Positions 25,500 to 33,992 of a DNA stretch of 64,000 bases are shown piece by piece. The notes under the pieces are model-generated. The model did not search any database. It was not told the origin of the DNA and worked only from the letters and a program-made list of their open reading frames with translations. This DNA is from Halorubrum salipaludis (GTDB lineage Archaea > Halobacteriota > Halobacteria > Halobacteriales > Haloferacaceae), in NCBI RefSeq assembly GCF_002286985.1, contig NZ_NSKC01000009.1, positions 124,001 to 188,000 on the forward strand, read 5' to 3'. Made by a program: the position numbers and the translations under genes. Positions within the stretch are counted from its first letter, which is position 1; each line of letters begins with the position of its first letter.

Positions 25500-26300
25500 A
25501 TGGAGCGCTCCGAGTACGTGCGACGACTCGACGACCGGCTGGATACGGCCGCGTACGCCGACGTCGACGCCAGCGCGAACGGACTGCAGGTGGGGTCGGA
25601 CGAGGGGGAGATCGAGCGCGTCGCCTTCGCGGTCGACGCCGCGGACGCGACGATCGAGGCCGCGGCCGACGCGGGCGCCGACGCCCTCGTCGTCCACCAC
25701 GGGATCTCGTGGGGCGGGATCGAGCGGGTCACGGGCCGGACCTACGACCGGGTCGAGGCGCTCGCCGAGCGCGACATCGCCCTGTACGTCTCGCACCTCC
25801 CGCTCGACGGCCACCCCGACCTCGGCAACGCCGCCGGCGTCGCGGAAGAAATCGGCCTCGGCGACCGGGCGCCGTTCGGCGAGATCGGGCCGGTCACGAT
25901 CGGGACGATCGGCGAGACGGAGTCGCCGCGGTCGGCGGCGTCGATCCGCGAGACGCTCGACGGGTTCGAGGGCCAGCCGGGCGGCGAGGGCGACGGCGAG
26001 GACGAAAGCGGAGCGTCCCCGACGCGAGTCGTCGACTTCGGGCCCGACGAGATCGAGCGCGTCGCGGTCGTCACCGGCTCCGGGACCGACTGGCTCGACG
26101 AGGCGGTCGAGGCGGGCGCCGACGCGCTGGTCACCGGCGAGGGGAAGGGACGCGTGTACCACGACGCGCGCGAGGCCGGGATCACGGTGTTCCTCGCGGG
26201 CCATTACGCGACCGAGACGTTCGGCGTCCGGTCGCTGCAGGCGCTGACCGAGGAGTGGGGGCTGGAGACGACGTACGTGAGTCACCCGACCGGACTGTAG
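25500..26300 (+). CDS. Nif3-like dinuclear metal centre protein
   Basis: A 266-residue member of the NIF3/YbgI family, toroidal hexamers with two metal ions per subunit. Metal ligands are visible as [11 protein letters not shown] (two His), the Asp/His in [13 protein letters not shown], and GHYATETFG near the C-terminus. It was long annotated as GTP cyclohydrolase I type 2, but the true activity of this family is unsettled. An acidic insertion ([11 protein letters not shown]) is halophilic. The ATG at 25500 is preceded by gctttatctc, a TATA-like box about 30 nt upstream. Confidence 0.9.
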   Translation: MERSEYVRRLDDRLDTAAYADVDASANGLQVGSDEGEIERVAFAVDAADATIEAAADAGADALVVHHGISWGGIERVTGRTYDRVEALAERDIALYVSHLPLDGHPDLGNAAGVAEEIGLGDRAPFGEIGPVTIGTIGETESPRSAASIRETLDGFEGQPGGEGDGEDESGASPTRVVDFGPDEIERVAVVTGSGTDWLDEAVEAGADALVTGEGKGRVYHDAREAGITVFLAGHYATETFGVRSLQALTEEWGLETTYVSHPTGL

Positions 26301-26368
26301 CGCGGCGGTCGGCCCGTCGGCTCGCCCCCGAACGCAACCCTTACCGCCCGCGTCCCCGCACTCCGGGT

Positions 26369-27880
26369 ATGCGCGATCACTTCGAGATCCGGGACCACGA
26401 CGCCGCCGGGCGGATCGGGCGGCTGGAGGTCCCCCGCGCCGGGGTGACCGTCGAGACGCCGGCGCTCCTGCCGGTCGTCAATCCCAACGTCCTCACGATC
26501 GAGCCGCGGCGGCTCGCCGAGGAGTTCGGCGCGGAGATGCTGATCACCAACTCCTACATTATCCGGAGCACCGACCGGATCCGCGACCGCGTGCTCGAGG
26601 AGGGGCTCCACGACTTCCTCGGGTTCGACGGCGCGATCATGACCGACTCCGGCTCCTTCCAGCTGGCCGAGTACGGCGACATCGACGTGACCACCGAGGA
26701 GATCATCGAGTTCCAGCGGCAGATCGGGACCGACGTGGCCACGCCGGTCGACGTGCCGACGCCACCCGACGTCGACCGCGAGCGCGCGGAGCGCGAGCTG
26801 GAGACGACGCGGCAGGCCCTCGCCGACGCCGAGGCCGCGGAGACGGGCGACATGCTCGTCAACGCCCCCGTGCAGGGGTCGACGTTCCCGGACCTCCGCG
26901 AGGAGGCGGGGCGCCACGCGAGCGCGACCGACCTGGACGTGTTCCCGGTCGGCGCGATGGTCCCCCTGCTCAACTCCTACCGCTACGCCGAGGTCGTCGA
27001 GGCGGTGCGGGCGGCCAAGCGCGGGCTCGACCCGGACGCCCCGGTCCACCTGTTCGGCGCCGGCCACCCGATGATGCTCGCGCTGGCGGTCGCCGCCGGT
27101 TGCGACCTGTTCGACTCGGCCGCCTACGCGCTGATGGCGCGCGACGGCCGGTACCTGACGGTCTCGGGGACGGAACACCTCGAAGAGATGGAGTACTTCC
27201 CCTGCTCGTGTCCCGTCTGCGCCGAGCACACGCCCGCGGAGCTGCGGGAGCTGGACGGGGGCGGCGGAAGCGCCGACACCGACGACGACCGGACCGCGGA
27301 GCAGCTCCTCGCCGAGCACAACCTCCACGTCACCTTCGAGGAGCTGCGGCGCGTGAAGGCCGCGATCCGCTCCGGGAACCTCCTCCAGCTCGTCGACCGC
27401 CGCGCCCGGGGCCACCCCGCGATGCTCGACGGGCTCCGGACCCTCCTCGACCACGCCGACGAGTTAGAGGAGACCGACCCCGTCTCGAAGGACGCGTTCT
27501 TCTACACCTCCCACGAGTCCGCCCGCCGTCCCGAGGTCCGGCGGCACCACGACCGGCTCTCGCGGCTCGCGGTCCCCGACCGGATCCTCCTCACCGAGTC
27601 GGACGCGCCCTCCGACCACGACTACGACGCGGTGTGGCGCGTGAAACCCCCGTTCGGCCCCTTCCCGCGGGCACTCTCCGAGACCTACCCGCTCACCGCG
27701 GAGGTCCCCGAGCGCGTCGACGGCGCGGCGCAGGTGGCGGCCGCCGAGGGCGTCGCGAGTCTCGCCGACGCCAACCCCGACGCGGAGATCGTCCTCGGCC
27801 ACGACGACTGGGCGCCGCGCGCGGTCGACGCGGTGCCGGACCGCGTCGAGACGGAGAACCTGCGGCACCTCGGTCGCTGA
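26369..27880 (+). CDS. tgtA: tRNA-guanine(15) transglycosylase (archaeosine pathway)
   Basis: A 503-residue archaeal TGT that exchanges guanine 15 of tRNA for preQ0, the first tRNA step of archaeosine synthesis. [15 protein letters not shown] contains the catalytic Asp93 of [19 protein letters not shown] and [14 protein letters not shown] are the substrate and second-Asp regions; [10 protein letters not shown] holds the zinc-binding cysteines. After the catalytic domain there is an additional C-terminal region but no clear complete PUA domain, which in haloarchaea is often on the partner ArcS. The ATG at 26369 gives the family N-terminus; the much longer in-frame reading upstream is out of phase with kinase and Nif3 genes. 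arcS lies 2.3 kb downstream. Confidence 0.95.
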   Translation: MRDHFEIRDHDAAGRIGRLEVPRAGVTVETPALLPVVNPNVLTIEPRRLAEEFGAEMLITNSYIIRSTDRIRDRVLEEGLHDFLGFDGAIMTDSGSFQLAEYGDIDVTTEEIIEFQRQIGTDVATPVDVPTPPDVDRERAERELETTRQALADAEAAETGDMLVNAPVQGSTFPDLREEAGRHASATDLDVFPVGAMVPLLNSYRYAEVVEAVRAAKRGLDPDAPVHLFGAGHPMMLALAVAAGCDLFDSAAYALMARDGRYLTVSGTEHLEEMEYFPCSCPVCAEHTPAELRELDGGGGSADTDDDRTAEQLLAEHNLHVTFEELRRVKAAIRSGNLLQLVDRRARGHPAMLDGLRTLLDHADELEETDPVSKDAFFYTSHESARRPEVRRHHDRLSRLAVPDRILLTESDAPSDHDYDAVWRVKPPFGPFPRALSETYPLTAEVPERVDGAAQVAAAEGVASLADANPDAEIVLGHDDWAPRAVDAVPDRVETENLRHLGR

Positions 27881-27911
27881 GGGTCCCGGCATCCGCCCGC
27901 GCGCTCGCCGG

Positions 27912-28358
27912 TCAGGGGTCGGCCGGCCCCATCCGCTCCGAGTAGTCCCACGAGTGGAGTCGCTCGGGCTCGATCCGCACCCGGACCTCCTCGCGGTCCG
28001 GCCGGAGGAGCCGGTCCCCCGTCGGGTTGTCGACGCCGCCGAGATAGCGCTCCAACAGCGCGCGGAGCAGCTCCTGGTCCGCGTCCGGCGTCACCGTCGC
28101 GCGCCCCCGTCCCCGGACTCCCTTATAAGGGGGATCGTTCGTCGACACCTCGAAGGAGACGTGATCGTCGTGCGCGAGGAAGTCGGCGAGGTCGGCGCTC
28201 GCGCTCGTCGCGCAGTTGACCGCGCCGTCCCACGAGAACCACAGCGAGACGATCCACGGGGCGTCGCTCGGCGTGCGACAGCCGACGCGGACCGGAATCT
28301 GCGCTCCGTCGAGGAACTCGTCGACGCGCTCCCGGTCCCAGGGGCCGGTGATGTCCAT
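27912..28358 (-). CDS. Pyridoxamine 5'-phosphate oxidase-like flavin-binding protein
   Basis: A 148-residue split-beta-barrel protein of the PNPOx-like superfamily. PVRVGCRTPSDAPWIVSLWF is the typical strand pair, followed by DHVSFEVSTNDPPYKGVRGR, where the G-V-R-G-x-G turn precedes the flavin-phosphate contacts, and RIEPERLHSWDYSERM at the end. Members bind FMN, F420 or haem and reduce or sense small molecules; the ligand here is unknown. It converges with tgtA and has its start at 28358, next to the gap holding element copy B. Confidence 0.83.
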   Translation of the reverse strand: MDITGPWDRERVDEFLDGAQIPVRVGCRTPSDAPWIVSLWFSWDGAVNCATSASADLADFLAHDDHVSFEVSTNDPPYKGVRGRGRATVTPDADQELLRALLERYLGGVDNPTGDRLLRPDREEVRVRIEPERLHSWDYSERMGPADP

Positions 28359-28450
28359 ACGAGTCGTAGGGGCGTCTCCGCCTAAACAGTAGGTGCCGAC
28401 GGAGCCGGGCCACGGTCGCGGACTCGGGTCTCTTAAACTACTACAGACGC

Positions 28451-28762
28451 GGCACCGATCGATAGCGGGAGTGAGTGTTGCAGATTAGTGGATGCGAGAG
28501 GATATTTAAAAGAACCGTGAGCGACGGCGACGATCGCTTATAAATGACGACGCGGTGGCGCGTGCCTGCGAGCGGCCGACAGGCCGCGAGCAGCACCGCG
28601 CGAGGGAGTCGCTGGCGCCTTATAAGGCGCCAGCGACGAGGCTGGGGAGGCGTGAGGCTGGGGAGACGTGAGGCTGGGGCTTTGGAGGCCTTCACCACAG
28701 ACACGTCGATCACGTATAAACAGCCGCTAGCGACACCACAATCCGACTTATAAACAACCGAT
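28451..28762 (+). repeat. Structured dispersed element, copy B (lacks stem 3)
   Basis: Second intergenic element, plus orientation. It keeps the start block with GGGAGTGAGTGTTGCAGAT, TATA-like cttataaa at 28537-28544, hairpin 1 from 28559 (inner stem gcggcc/ggccgc with a gaca loop), a perfect 30-bp palindrome centred on TTATAA at 28608-28637 and the end box CCGACTTATAAACAACCGAT. The GGGACTCAAAGGGGC segment and the whole of stem 3 are missing; three gtgaggctgggg-like repeats stand at the junction. It accounts for most of the 475-nt gap 28359-28833. Confidence 0.88.
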
Positions 28763-28833
28763 CAGCCAATTTGCCATACGTACTCCCGGTATCGATCAAA
28801 AGCGGATCTGTTTCGGTGCCAGCTACGAGGCGG

Positions 28834-30006
28834 TCAAGCCGCCGGGATCCCGATCGTCACCGCCGTCCCGGTGTCGTCGCCTGCGCCCTCCCCGTCCGCC
28901 CGCGTCGTCTCGATCGAGAGCCACCCGTCGAACGCGTCCGCGGTCGCCCGGACGATCCAGAGCCCGAGCCCGCTCGCGTGCTCCAGTTGGGTCTCCGGGT
29001 CCCGACCCGTGATCACGCGGCTCTCGTCCTCGTGGATCCCGGGCCCGTCGTCGGCGACGGTGATCGCCACGTCGCCGTCGACCTCGCGGGCCGACAGGTC
29101 GACCACGCTCGCGCCGTGTTCCGGCGCGTTGGTCGCGAGCTCCTCGACCGCGGTCGCGAGCCGGTCGTCGGCCAGCGCCGCGCAGGGCTCGACGTCGACG
29201 TCGACGGTCTCGGCGCCGGCCTCGCGGGCGGCCGCGGCGGCGTCCTCGATCAGCGGCTCGACCGGGACCGACTCGCGCTCGTCCGGGCGGCGCTCGAAGG
29301 CCGCCTGCAGTCGCTTGGCGTCCTCCGCGAGCCCGCCGATCACCGCGGCGCTCTCCGCCACCGCCTCGGCCGAATTGCGGAGCTCGGGGTCGTCGACGCC
29401 CTCGGCGATGAGCGAGGCGTGGCCGCCGAGCACCGTCGTCTCGTTGCGGAGGTTGTGGCGGATCATCCGGTTCAGCACGGAGACGCGGCGCTGCTCCTTG
29501 GCGAGCTGCTGTGCGCGCACCCGTCGGGCGTCGTAGACGCCGATGATGACGTGCGCGACCGCGCCGATCGCGAGCACCTTCGCGACCGTGAAGGTGGGCG
29601 CGATCATCGGCGATCCGAGCTGCGCCTGATACCGGATAATACCGAGCATAATGGCGCCGAGAACGACGATCCCGAACAGGCTCCAGACGGCGATACGGAC
29701 CGCGTTCCGCGTCGTGAACGTGCTGCGGTACAGGAGTCCGCCGACGATCACCAGCGCGACCGACAGGACGGTCCCCAGCACCGACAGGGCGATCCCGATC
29801 GGCGGTTCGCCGCCCGAGACGAGCGGGGTCACGTTCGGGATCAGGAGGACGAATCCCGACAGCGAGACGAACAGGGCGGCGGCCGCGCGAGCGACGCCGC
29901 CGTCCGGCTCCTCGGAGACGTGGTCCGGATCGATCACGCCGAGCGCCGCCAGCAGTTCCCGTACTCGTCCCCCTCCGGCGTCCCGCGTGTCGTACCGTCC
30001 TGCCAT
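28834..30006 (-). CDS. Membrane-bound sensor histidine kinase (HNLRN type)
   Basis: A 390-residue kinase. Four hydrophobic segments lie at about residues 41-62, 70-93, 102-124 and 143-158, without a long external loop. The H-box is RMIRHNLRNE with His184 as phosphoacceptor, a form typical of haloarchaea. The ATPase part shows EELATNAPEH (N box), VADDGPGIHEDE (G1) and SGLGLWIVRATADA (G2). No receiver domain or adjacent response regulator is present, so it is an orphan in this window. The signal is probably sensed in or near the membrane. A TATA-like box at 30028-30035 supports the ATG at 30006. Confidence 0.9.
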   Translation of the reverse strand: MAGRYDTRDAGGGRVRELLAALGVIDPDHVSEEPDGGVARAAAALFVSLSGFVLLIPNVTPLVSGGEPPIGIALSVLGTVLSVALVIVGGLLYRSTFTTRNAVRIAVWSLFGIVVLGAIMLGIIRYQAQLGSPMIAPTFTVAKVLAIGAVAHVIIGVYDARRVRAQQLAKEQRRVSVLNRMIRHNLRNETTVLGGHASLIAEGVDDPELRNSAEAVAESAAVIGGLAEDAKRLQAAFERRPDERESVPVEPLIEDAAAAAREAGAETVDVDVEPCAALADDRLATAVEELATNAPEHGASVVDLSAREVDGDVAITVADDGPGIHEDESRVITGRDPETQLEHASGLGLWIVRATADAFDGWLSIETTRADGEGAGDDTGTAVTIGIPAA

Positions 30007-30027
30007 CCCGTCCGGGAATGACGGTCC

Positions 30028-30035
30028 GAAATAAA
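30028..30035 (-). promoter_or_regulatory. TATA-like box of the histidine kinase gene
   Basis: On the minus strand ttttattt lies 22-29 nt before the ATG at 30006, the normal spacing for a leaderless transcript. Confidence 0.55.
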
Positions 30036-30160
30036 ACGCTTCGCACGCGAGTATCGGCGGTGAGTCTCGGACCGGTCGAACGAGGAGCACTCCCTCTCCA
30101 CGACTCCTCCGCGCGACCGCGGAACACAAGAGAATTGACCGTCCCCCCGCGAGAGGGAGT

Positions 30161-31963
30161 ATGACCGAGTACTTCGAGGTCCACGAGCGCGACGGCGCCG
30201 CCCGGCTCGGTGAGCTCCGGCTCGCCGACCCCGTGACGACGCCGGCGCTCGCGGACCCGTTCCTGGCGGATGCCGGCAGCCTCTGGGCCGGCGACCGAGC
30301 GGTCCCCGACGGCGACGCGGCCGAGCTCACCGTCCTGCCCCACCGGGCGTTCCCCGCGGGCACCCGCGAGGAGGTCCGCGAGTCGTTCGCGGTCGATCAC
30401 CCGGATGTCGACTACCCCGCCGCCGCGGTCGTCGACAGCGAGAGCGCCCGCGACGTGGGCGCCGACGCGTACGTCCTCGCGGACGCCTCCGGGTTCGTCG
30501 GCCACGGCGAGGCGTTCCGCGACGCGGTCGTGGCGGCGAAGGAGGCTCTGCCGGCCGACACCGCCCTCACGCTCTCCGGGGTCGCCACGCCCCGGAACGT
30601 CGCCACCCTCGCGTACGCCGGCGTCGACCTCGTCGACGCCACGCTCGCGCGGACGAAGGGGACGCAGGGAATGTATCTCACCGCCGACGCCGAGCACTTC
30701 CTCGAAGACCTCGACGAGCTGCCGTGCGCCTGTCCCGCCTGCGCGGGGCCCCGCGAGGAGTTCGACCGGGCCGACTGCGCCGAGCACAACGTCAACGCGC
30801 TCCGCGCCGAGCTCCGGCGGGTCCGCGAGCGGATCCGGGCGGGTCGCCTGCGCGATTACATCGAGGGGCAGAGCCGCCACGAGCAGTGGCTCACGGCCGC
30901 GTTCCGCGAGTTCGACGACCAGTGGGGGTACCTGGAGGAGCGGACGCCGCTCATGCGCGACGCCGAGGTGACCGCGGCGACCGCGGAGACGCTCGACCGC
31001 GTCGAGATCCGGCGGTTCGCCGACCGCGTCACGAGCCGGTACCGGAACCGCTTCGCCGACCAGCCGCTCGTGCTCGTGCCCTGCTCGGCGACGAAGCCGT
31101 ACAGCGACTCCCAGAGCCACCGCCAGTTCCACGACGCGATCCAGTGGCGGGGCCACACCGTCTCGATGACCTCGCCGATCGGCGTGGTGCCCCAGGAGCT
31201 GGAGACGACCTATCCCGCGCAACACTACGACGCCGTCGTCACCGGCGACTGGAGCGAAGACGAGATCGAGTTCGTCGCCGAGGTGCTCCGCCGATATCTG
31301 GAGCGCAACGACTACTCCCGCGTCGTCGCGCACGTCCCAGACCACGGCTACCGCGAGATCTGCGAGCGCGTCGAGCGCGACCCCGCGATCGACGTCTCCT
31401 TCGAGTACACCTGCGTCGGCCATCCGACGAGCGACGAGTCGCTGGGCGAGCTGAACGCCGCTCTCCAGGGCGAGCCCGCCTACAGCAAGCGGGAGCGCGA
31501 GCACAACACGGTCCGGGCGCTCGCCGACTACCTGCTCGGCGACGGCGCCGGCGACGACCTGTTCGGCGGGCCGGGCGAGGCCGACATCCGGACCACCGGC
31601 CGGTACCCCAAGCTCCAGGTGTGGGGCGACGACCCCGACGCCGGGCGCGAGGGCGAGCCGGGCGAACAGCTCGCGACGATGGTGCCGCAGTACGGCACCC
31701 TCTCGTTTACCATCGAGGGCGCGCGCCGGTGGGTCGCGAGCGACGCCCCGACCAAGCGCGTCGAGATCGACCGGTTCGTCCCGCACGGCTCCGTCTTGGC
31801 GCCCGGCGTCGTCGACGCGGACGACGACATCCGCGTGGGCGACGAGGTCGTCATCGAGGGGCCGAAGGCGTTCGCGGTCGGCCGCGCCGAGATGTCCGGC
31901 CCCGAGATGGTCGACTCGACGCGCGGCGTCGCCAGCGAGGTCCGGCACGTCGACGAGAAGTAG
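30161..31963 (+). CDS. arcS: Archaeosine synthase ArcS (TgtA2)
   Basis: A 600-residue ArcS, which completes archaeosine at position 15 of tRNA by adding the amidine group to preQ0-tRNA. The N-terminal TGT-like domain has lost the transglycosylase DSGSFQ motif (here LADASGFVGHG) but keeps the zinc-type cysteines CACPACAG. The middle domain carries LVLVPCSATKPYSDSQSH, the ArcS lysine-bearing motif (PCS-x-x-KPY). The C-terminal ~75 residues from RRWVASDAPTKRVEI form a PUA RNA-binding domain. Together with tgtA (2.3 kb upstream) it gives two consecutive tRNA steps. The start at 30161 matches the TGT-like N-terminus (MTEYFEVHERDGAARLG). Confidence 0.95.
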   Translation: MTEYFEVHERDGAARLGELRLADPVTTPALADPFLADAGSLWAGDRAVPDGDAAELTVLPHRAFPAGTREEVRESFAVDHPDVDYPAAAVVDSESARDVGADAYVLADASGFVGHGEAFRDAVVAAKEALPADTALTLSGVATPRNVATLAYAGVDLVDATLARTKGTQGMYLTADAEHFLEDLDELPCACPACAGPREEFDRADCAEHNVNALRAELRRVRERIRAGRLRDYIEGQSRHEQWLTAAFREFDDQWGYLEERTPLMRDAEVTAATAETLDRVEIRRFADRVTSRYRNRFADQPLVLVPCSATKPYSDSQSHRQFHDAIQWRGHTVSMTSPIGVVPQELETTYPAQHYDAVVTGDWSEDEIEFVAEVLRRYLERNDYSRVVAHVPDHGYREICERVERDPAIDVSFEYTCVGHPTSDESLGELNAALQGEPAYSKREREHNTVRALADYLLGDGAGDDLFGGPGEADIRTTGRYPKLQVWGDDPDAGREGEPGEQLATMVPQYGTLSFTIEGARRWVASDAPTKRVEIDRFVPHGSVLAPGVVDADDDIRVGDEVVIEGPKAFAVGRAEMSGPEMVDSTRGVASEVRHVDEK

Positions 31964-31981
31964 GGACGCGAACGGCGCACA

Positions 31982-32290
31982 CTACTTATAAACAGAGTCG
32001 CGGTGGCGCGTGCCTCTGAGCGCCCATCGGGCGCGAAGAGCACGCGCGAGGGAGTCGCTGGCTCCCGGAGCGAAGCGGAGGGTGCCAGCGACGAGGCTGG
32101 GGTGGTGTGAGGTGCGGTTGCGGTGCGGAGCGGGTGGGACTCAAAGGGGCAACCGGGAGGTCGGCAGAGGCGACGTAAGCACCGCAACGAGTGAGCGGAG
32201 CGAACGAGTGAGGAGCGCAGCGAGCGTCTGCCGACCTCCCGGTTGGGGCTTTGGAGGTCTCGTCCGAGCTGTCAGTGACACCGATCACGT
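31982..32290 (+). repeat. Structured dispersed element, copy C (ends degraded)
   Basis: Third element, plus orientation, starting at the TATA-like cttataaa (31985-31992) shortly after the arcS stop; the upstream start block and the final end box are missing or unrecognisable. Hairpin 1 starts at 32007 (inner stem gcgccc/gggcgc). Stem 2 keeps nine-base arms 32054-32062 and 32084-32092 but the TTATAA centre is replaced by a different loop. Stem 3 is an 18-bp perfect inverted repeat, 32151-32168 with 32227-32244, different in sequence from copy A and by a compensated pair from D. Confidence 0.86.
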
Positions 32291-32415
32291 ACGGCCGAGC
32301 GGCTGGTGCATTGGCGGTGTTCATCGCCGATCCCTCAGTAACGACTGATAAGTGATCGACCGCGTACAACCGCCGGATCAGTAGCTTCAAAACCGCGCCG
32401 GACGGATCCGCGCAC

Positions 32416-32580
32416 ATGGCGCTCGAAAAGGACGTGGACTGTCCCTCGTGCGGAGAGGCCCAGTCGTTCTACCGGACCGCGGCGATGACGCTCCACCTCG
32501 GCGAGAAGACGAAGTGGCGCTGCCCCGAGTGCGGGTACGGCTACGTCGAGATCAACGGGATCGACACGCTGCCGGCCTGA
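32416..32580 (+). CDS. 54-residue zinc-ribbon-like protein
   Basis: A very short gene: MALEKDVDCPSCGEAQSFYR at the start and KWRCPECGYGYVEINGIDTL towards the end. Two CPxC knuckles (Cys9/Cys12 and Cys36/Cys39) 24 residues apart make a textbook treble-clef or zinc-beta-ribbon. All codons show the haloarchaeal third-position GC bias. Such mini-ribbons are common and largely uncharacterised in haloarchaea; RNA or protein binding is plausible but not shown. Its stop codon lies in the first of three short tandem repeats. Confidence 0.78.
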   Translation: MALEKDVDCPSCGEAQSFYRTAAMTLHLGEKTKWRCPECGYGYVEINGIDTLPA

Positions 32581-32613
32581 CTCGGTGCCGGCCTGACTCG
32601 GTACCGGCCTGAC
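32571..32613. repeat. 16-bp tandem repeat spanning a stop codon
   Basis: Units of 16 bp (gccggcctgactcggt) at 32571 and 32587 and a degenerate third from 32603. The stop of the 54-residue gene lies in the first unit, so each copy repeats the TGA. Confidence 0.85.
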
Positions 32614-32674
32614 GCACTGACGCCGACCGCCAACCGACCGCCCGTCCCCGTTTGCTCCGCTTTCTCCCCGCCGC

Positions 32675-33571
32675 TCAGTCGTCGCCCACCACGTCGGCCT
32701 CCAGCGCGCCCACGCCCTCGACCTCCGCGCGGACCGTGTCGCCGGGCTCGATCACGCCCGCGCCGGGGGTCCCCGTCGAGATGAGGTCGCCGCGCTCTAA
32801 CGTCATCACGCGCGAGTGGACGCCGACGAGCTCCTCGGGCGGGAACAGCATCCGGTCGACGGTGTTCTCCGAGACCGTCTCGCCGTTGATCACGGTCCGG
32901 ACCGTGGTGCCCGCGAGCCGGTCGACGCTCACCGGCGCCGACACCCACGGCCCGACGACGAGGAACGTGTCGTAGCTCTTCGCCCGGGTGAGAAAGCGCG
33001 GGTTGCGCTGGAGCACGTCCTCGGCGGTCATGTCGATGACCGGGACGACCCCGGCGACCACGTCGCCGAACTCGTCCTCGCCGACGTCGGTGCAGGTCCG
33101 ACCGATCACGACCCCCAGTTCAGCCTCCGCCGTGACGCGGGCCGTCTCCTCGGTCGGCGGGAGCCGGATCGGGCCGCCGGGCGCGGTCAGCGCCGTCGCC
33201 GGCTTCATGAAGCTCGCGGGCTCCGCGGGCCGGGTCTCCTCGAGGTCCGCCGCGTGGTCGGCGTAGTTGAGCCCGATCCCCCAGAGCTTCCCCGGGTCGA
33301 ACGGGACGCCGAACGAGAGCCGATCCGCCGGCGTCCGCGAGGCCGGGAGGTCGTCGAGCGACGGGAGTGCCCCCGCTCCGGAAGCGTCGCCGCCGCCCCC
33401 GCCCCCGCCGCCCCCGCCGACCGCGGCAGCGAGCGCGTCGTCGACCCCGTCGAGCCCGGCCGACGCGAGCGGGACGAACCCGTCCTCGTCGCCGAGCAGC
33501 GGTCGGCCCTCGGCGGTCCGCGCGAGGCGGACCGTCCCTGCGTCCCCCGACTGCGGTGCCTCGTCAGCCAT
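32675..33571 (-). CDS. Fumarylacetoacetate hydrolase family protein
   Basis: A 298-residue FAH-fold enzyme. KLWGIGLNYADHAADLEETR is the conserved entry motif (x-G-x-N-Y-x-x-H), AEAELGVVIGRTCTDVGEDE has the metal-binding E-x-E pair, and RGDLISTGTPGAGVIEPGD is the C-terminal signature. Members hydrolyse or decarboxylate acylpyruvates, 2-keto acids or aromatic breakdown products. Residues ~52-61 form an unbroken run of ten glycines between the N-terminal domain and the catalytic core, a flexible linker. The ATG at 33571 overlaps the stop of the cupin gene by one base (TGATG), so they form an operon. Confidence 0.9.
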   Translation of the reverse strand: MADEAPQSGDAGTVRLARTAEGRPLLGDEDGFVPLASAGLDGVDDALAAAVGGGGGGGGGGDASGAGALPSLDDLPASRTPADRLSFGVPFDPGKLWGIGLNYADHAADLEETRPAEPASFMKPATALTAPGGPIRLPPTEETARVTAEAELGVVIGRTCTDVGEDEFGDVVAGVVPVIDMTAEDVLQRNPRFLTRAKSYDTFLVVGPWVSAPVSVDRLAGTTVRTVINGETVSENTVDRMLFPPEELVGVHSRVMTLERGDLISTGTPGAGVIEPGDTVRAEVEGVGALEADVVGDD

Positions 33572-33918
33572 CACTCCTCGCGGTCCGTCCAGAAGTCGAA
33601 GCCGCGGCCGGGCGCGAACACGTCGAGGCCGACCGCGCGCTCGTCGGTCCGGTTCTCGACGCGGTGCGACTCCCACGCGTCGAGGTGCACCGAGTCGTAC
33701 CGCTCTAACACGGCGGTGTCGTCCTCGGTGTGGACGACGAGCTCGCCCTCCAGACAGAGGCAGACCTGCTCGTTCTCGTGGTCGTGCATCGGCGAGGAGT
33801 GGCCCGCCGGCTTCTCGAACCACTCGAAGGTGAACCGGTCGCTGCCCGCCAGCGCGGCGCGCCCCCACCCGTCTTCCGGCTCGTAGGTCTCCGCGTCGTC
33901 GAACGGAACGTGTTCCAT
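33571..33918 (-). CDS. Cupin domain protein
   Basis: A 115-residue single cupin. The metal-binding motif 1 appears as GHSSPMHDHENEQVCLCLEG (two His, then Glu) and motif 2 as HLDAWESHRVENRTDERAV with the second conserved His. Such small cupins bind metal ions and act as isomerases, dioxygenases or sugar-binding modules. It is the upstream member of a two-gene operon with the FAH protein, which hints at a shared catabolic substrate, possibly an aromatic or keto acid; that is inference. Start at 33918 by the first in-frame ATG before the conserved core. Confidence 0.88.
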   Translation of the reverse strand: MEHVPFDDAETYEPEDGWGRAALAGSDRFTFEWFEKPAGHSSPMHDHENEQVCLCLEGELVVHTEDDTAVLERYDSVHLDAWESHRVENRTDERAVGLDVFAPGRGFDFWTDREE

Positions 33919-33992
33919 GGGCGTCCGTGGACGCCCCGTGTCAAATCGGTTCGGGTCGCGGGGGGATTGGGTTCCCGCCGATCCGAAGCCGC

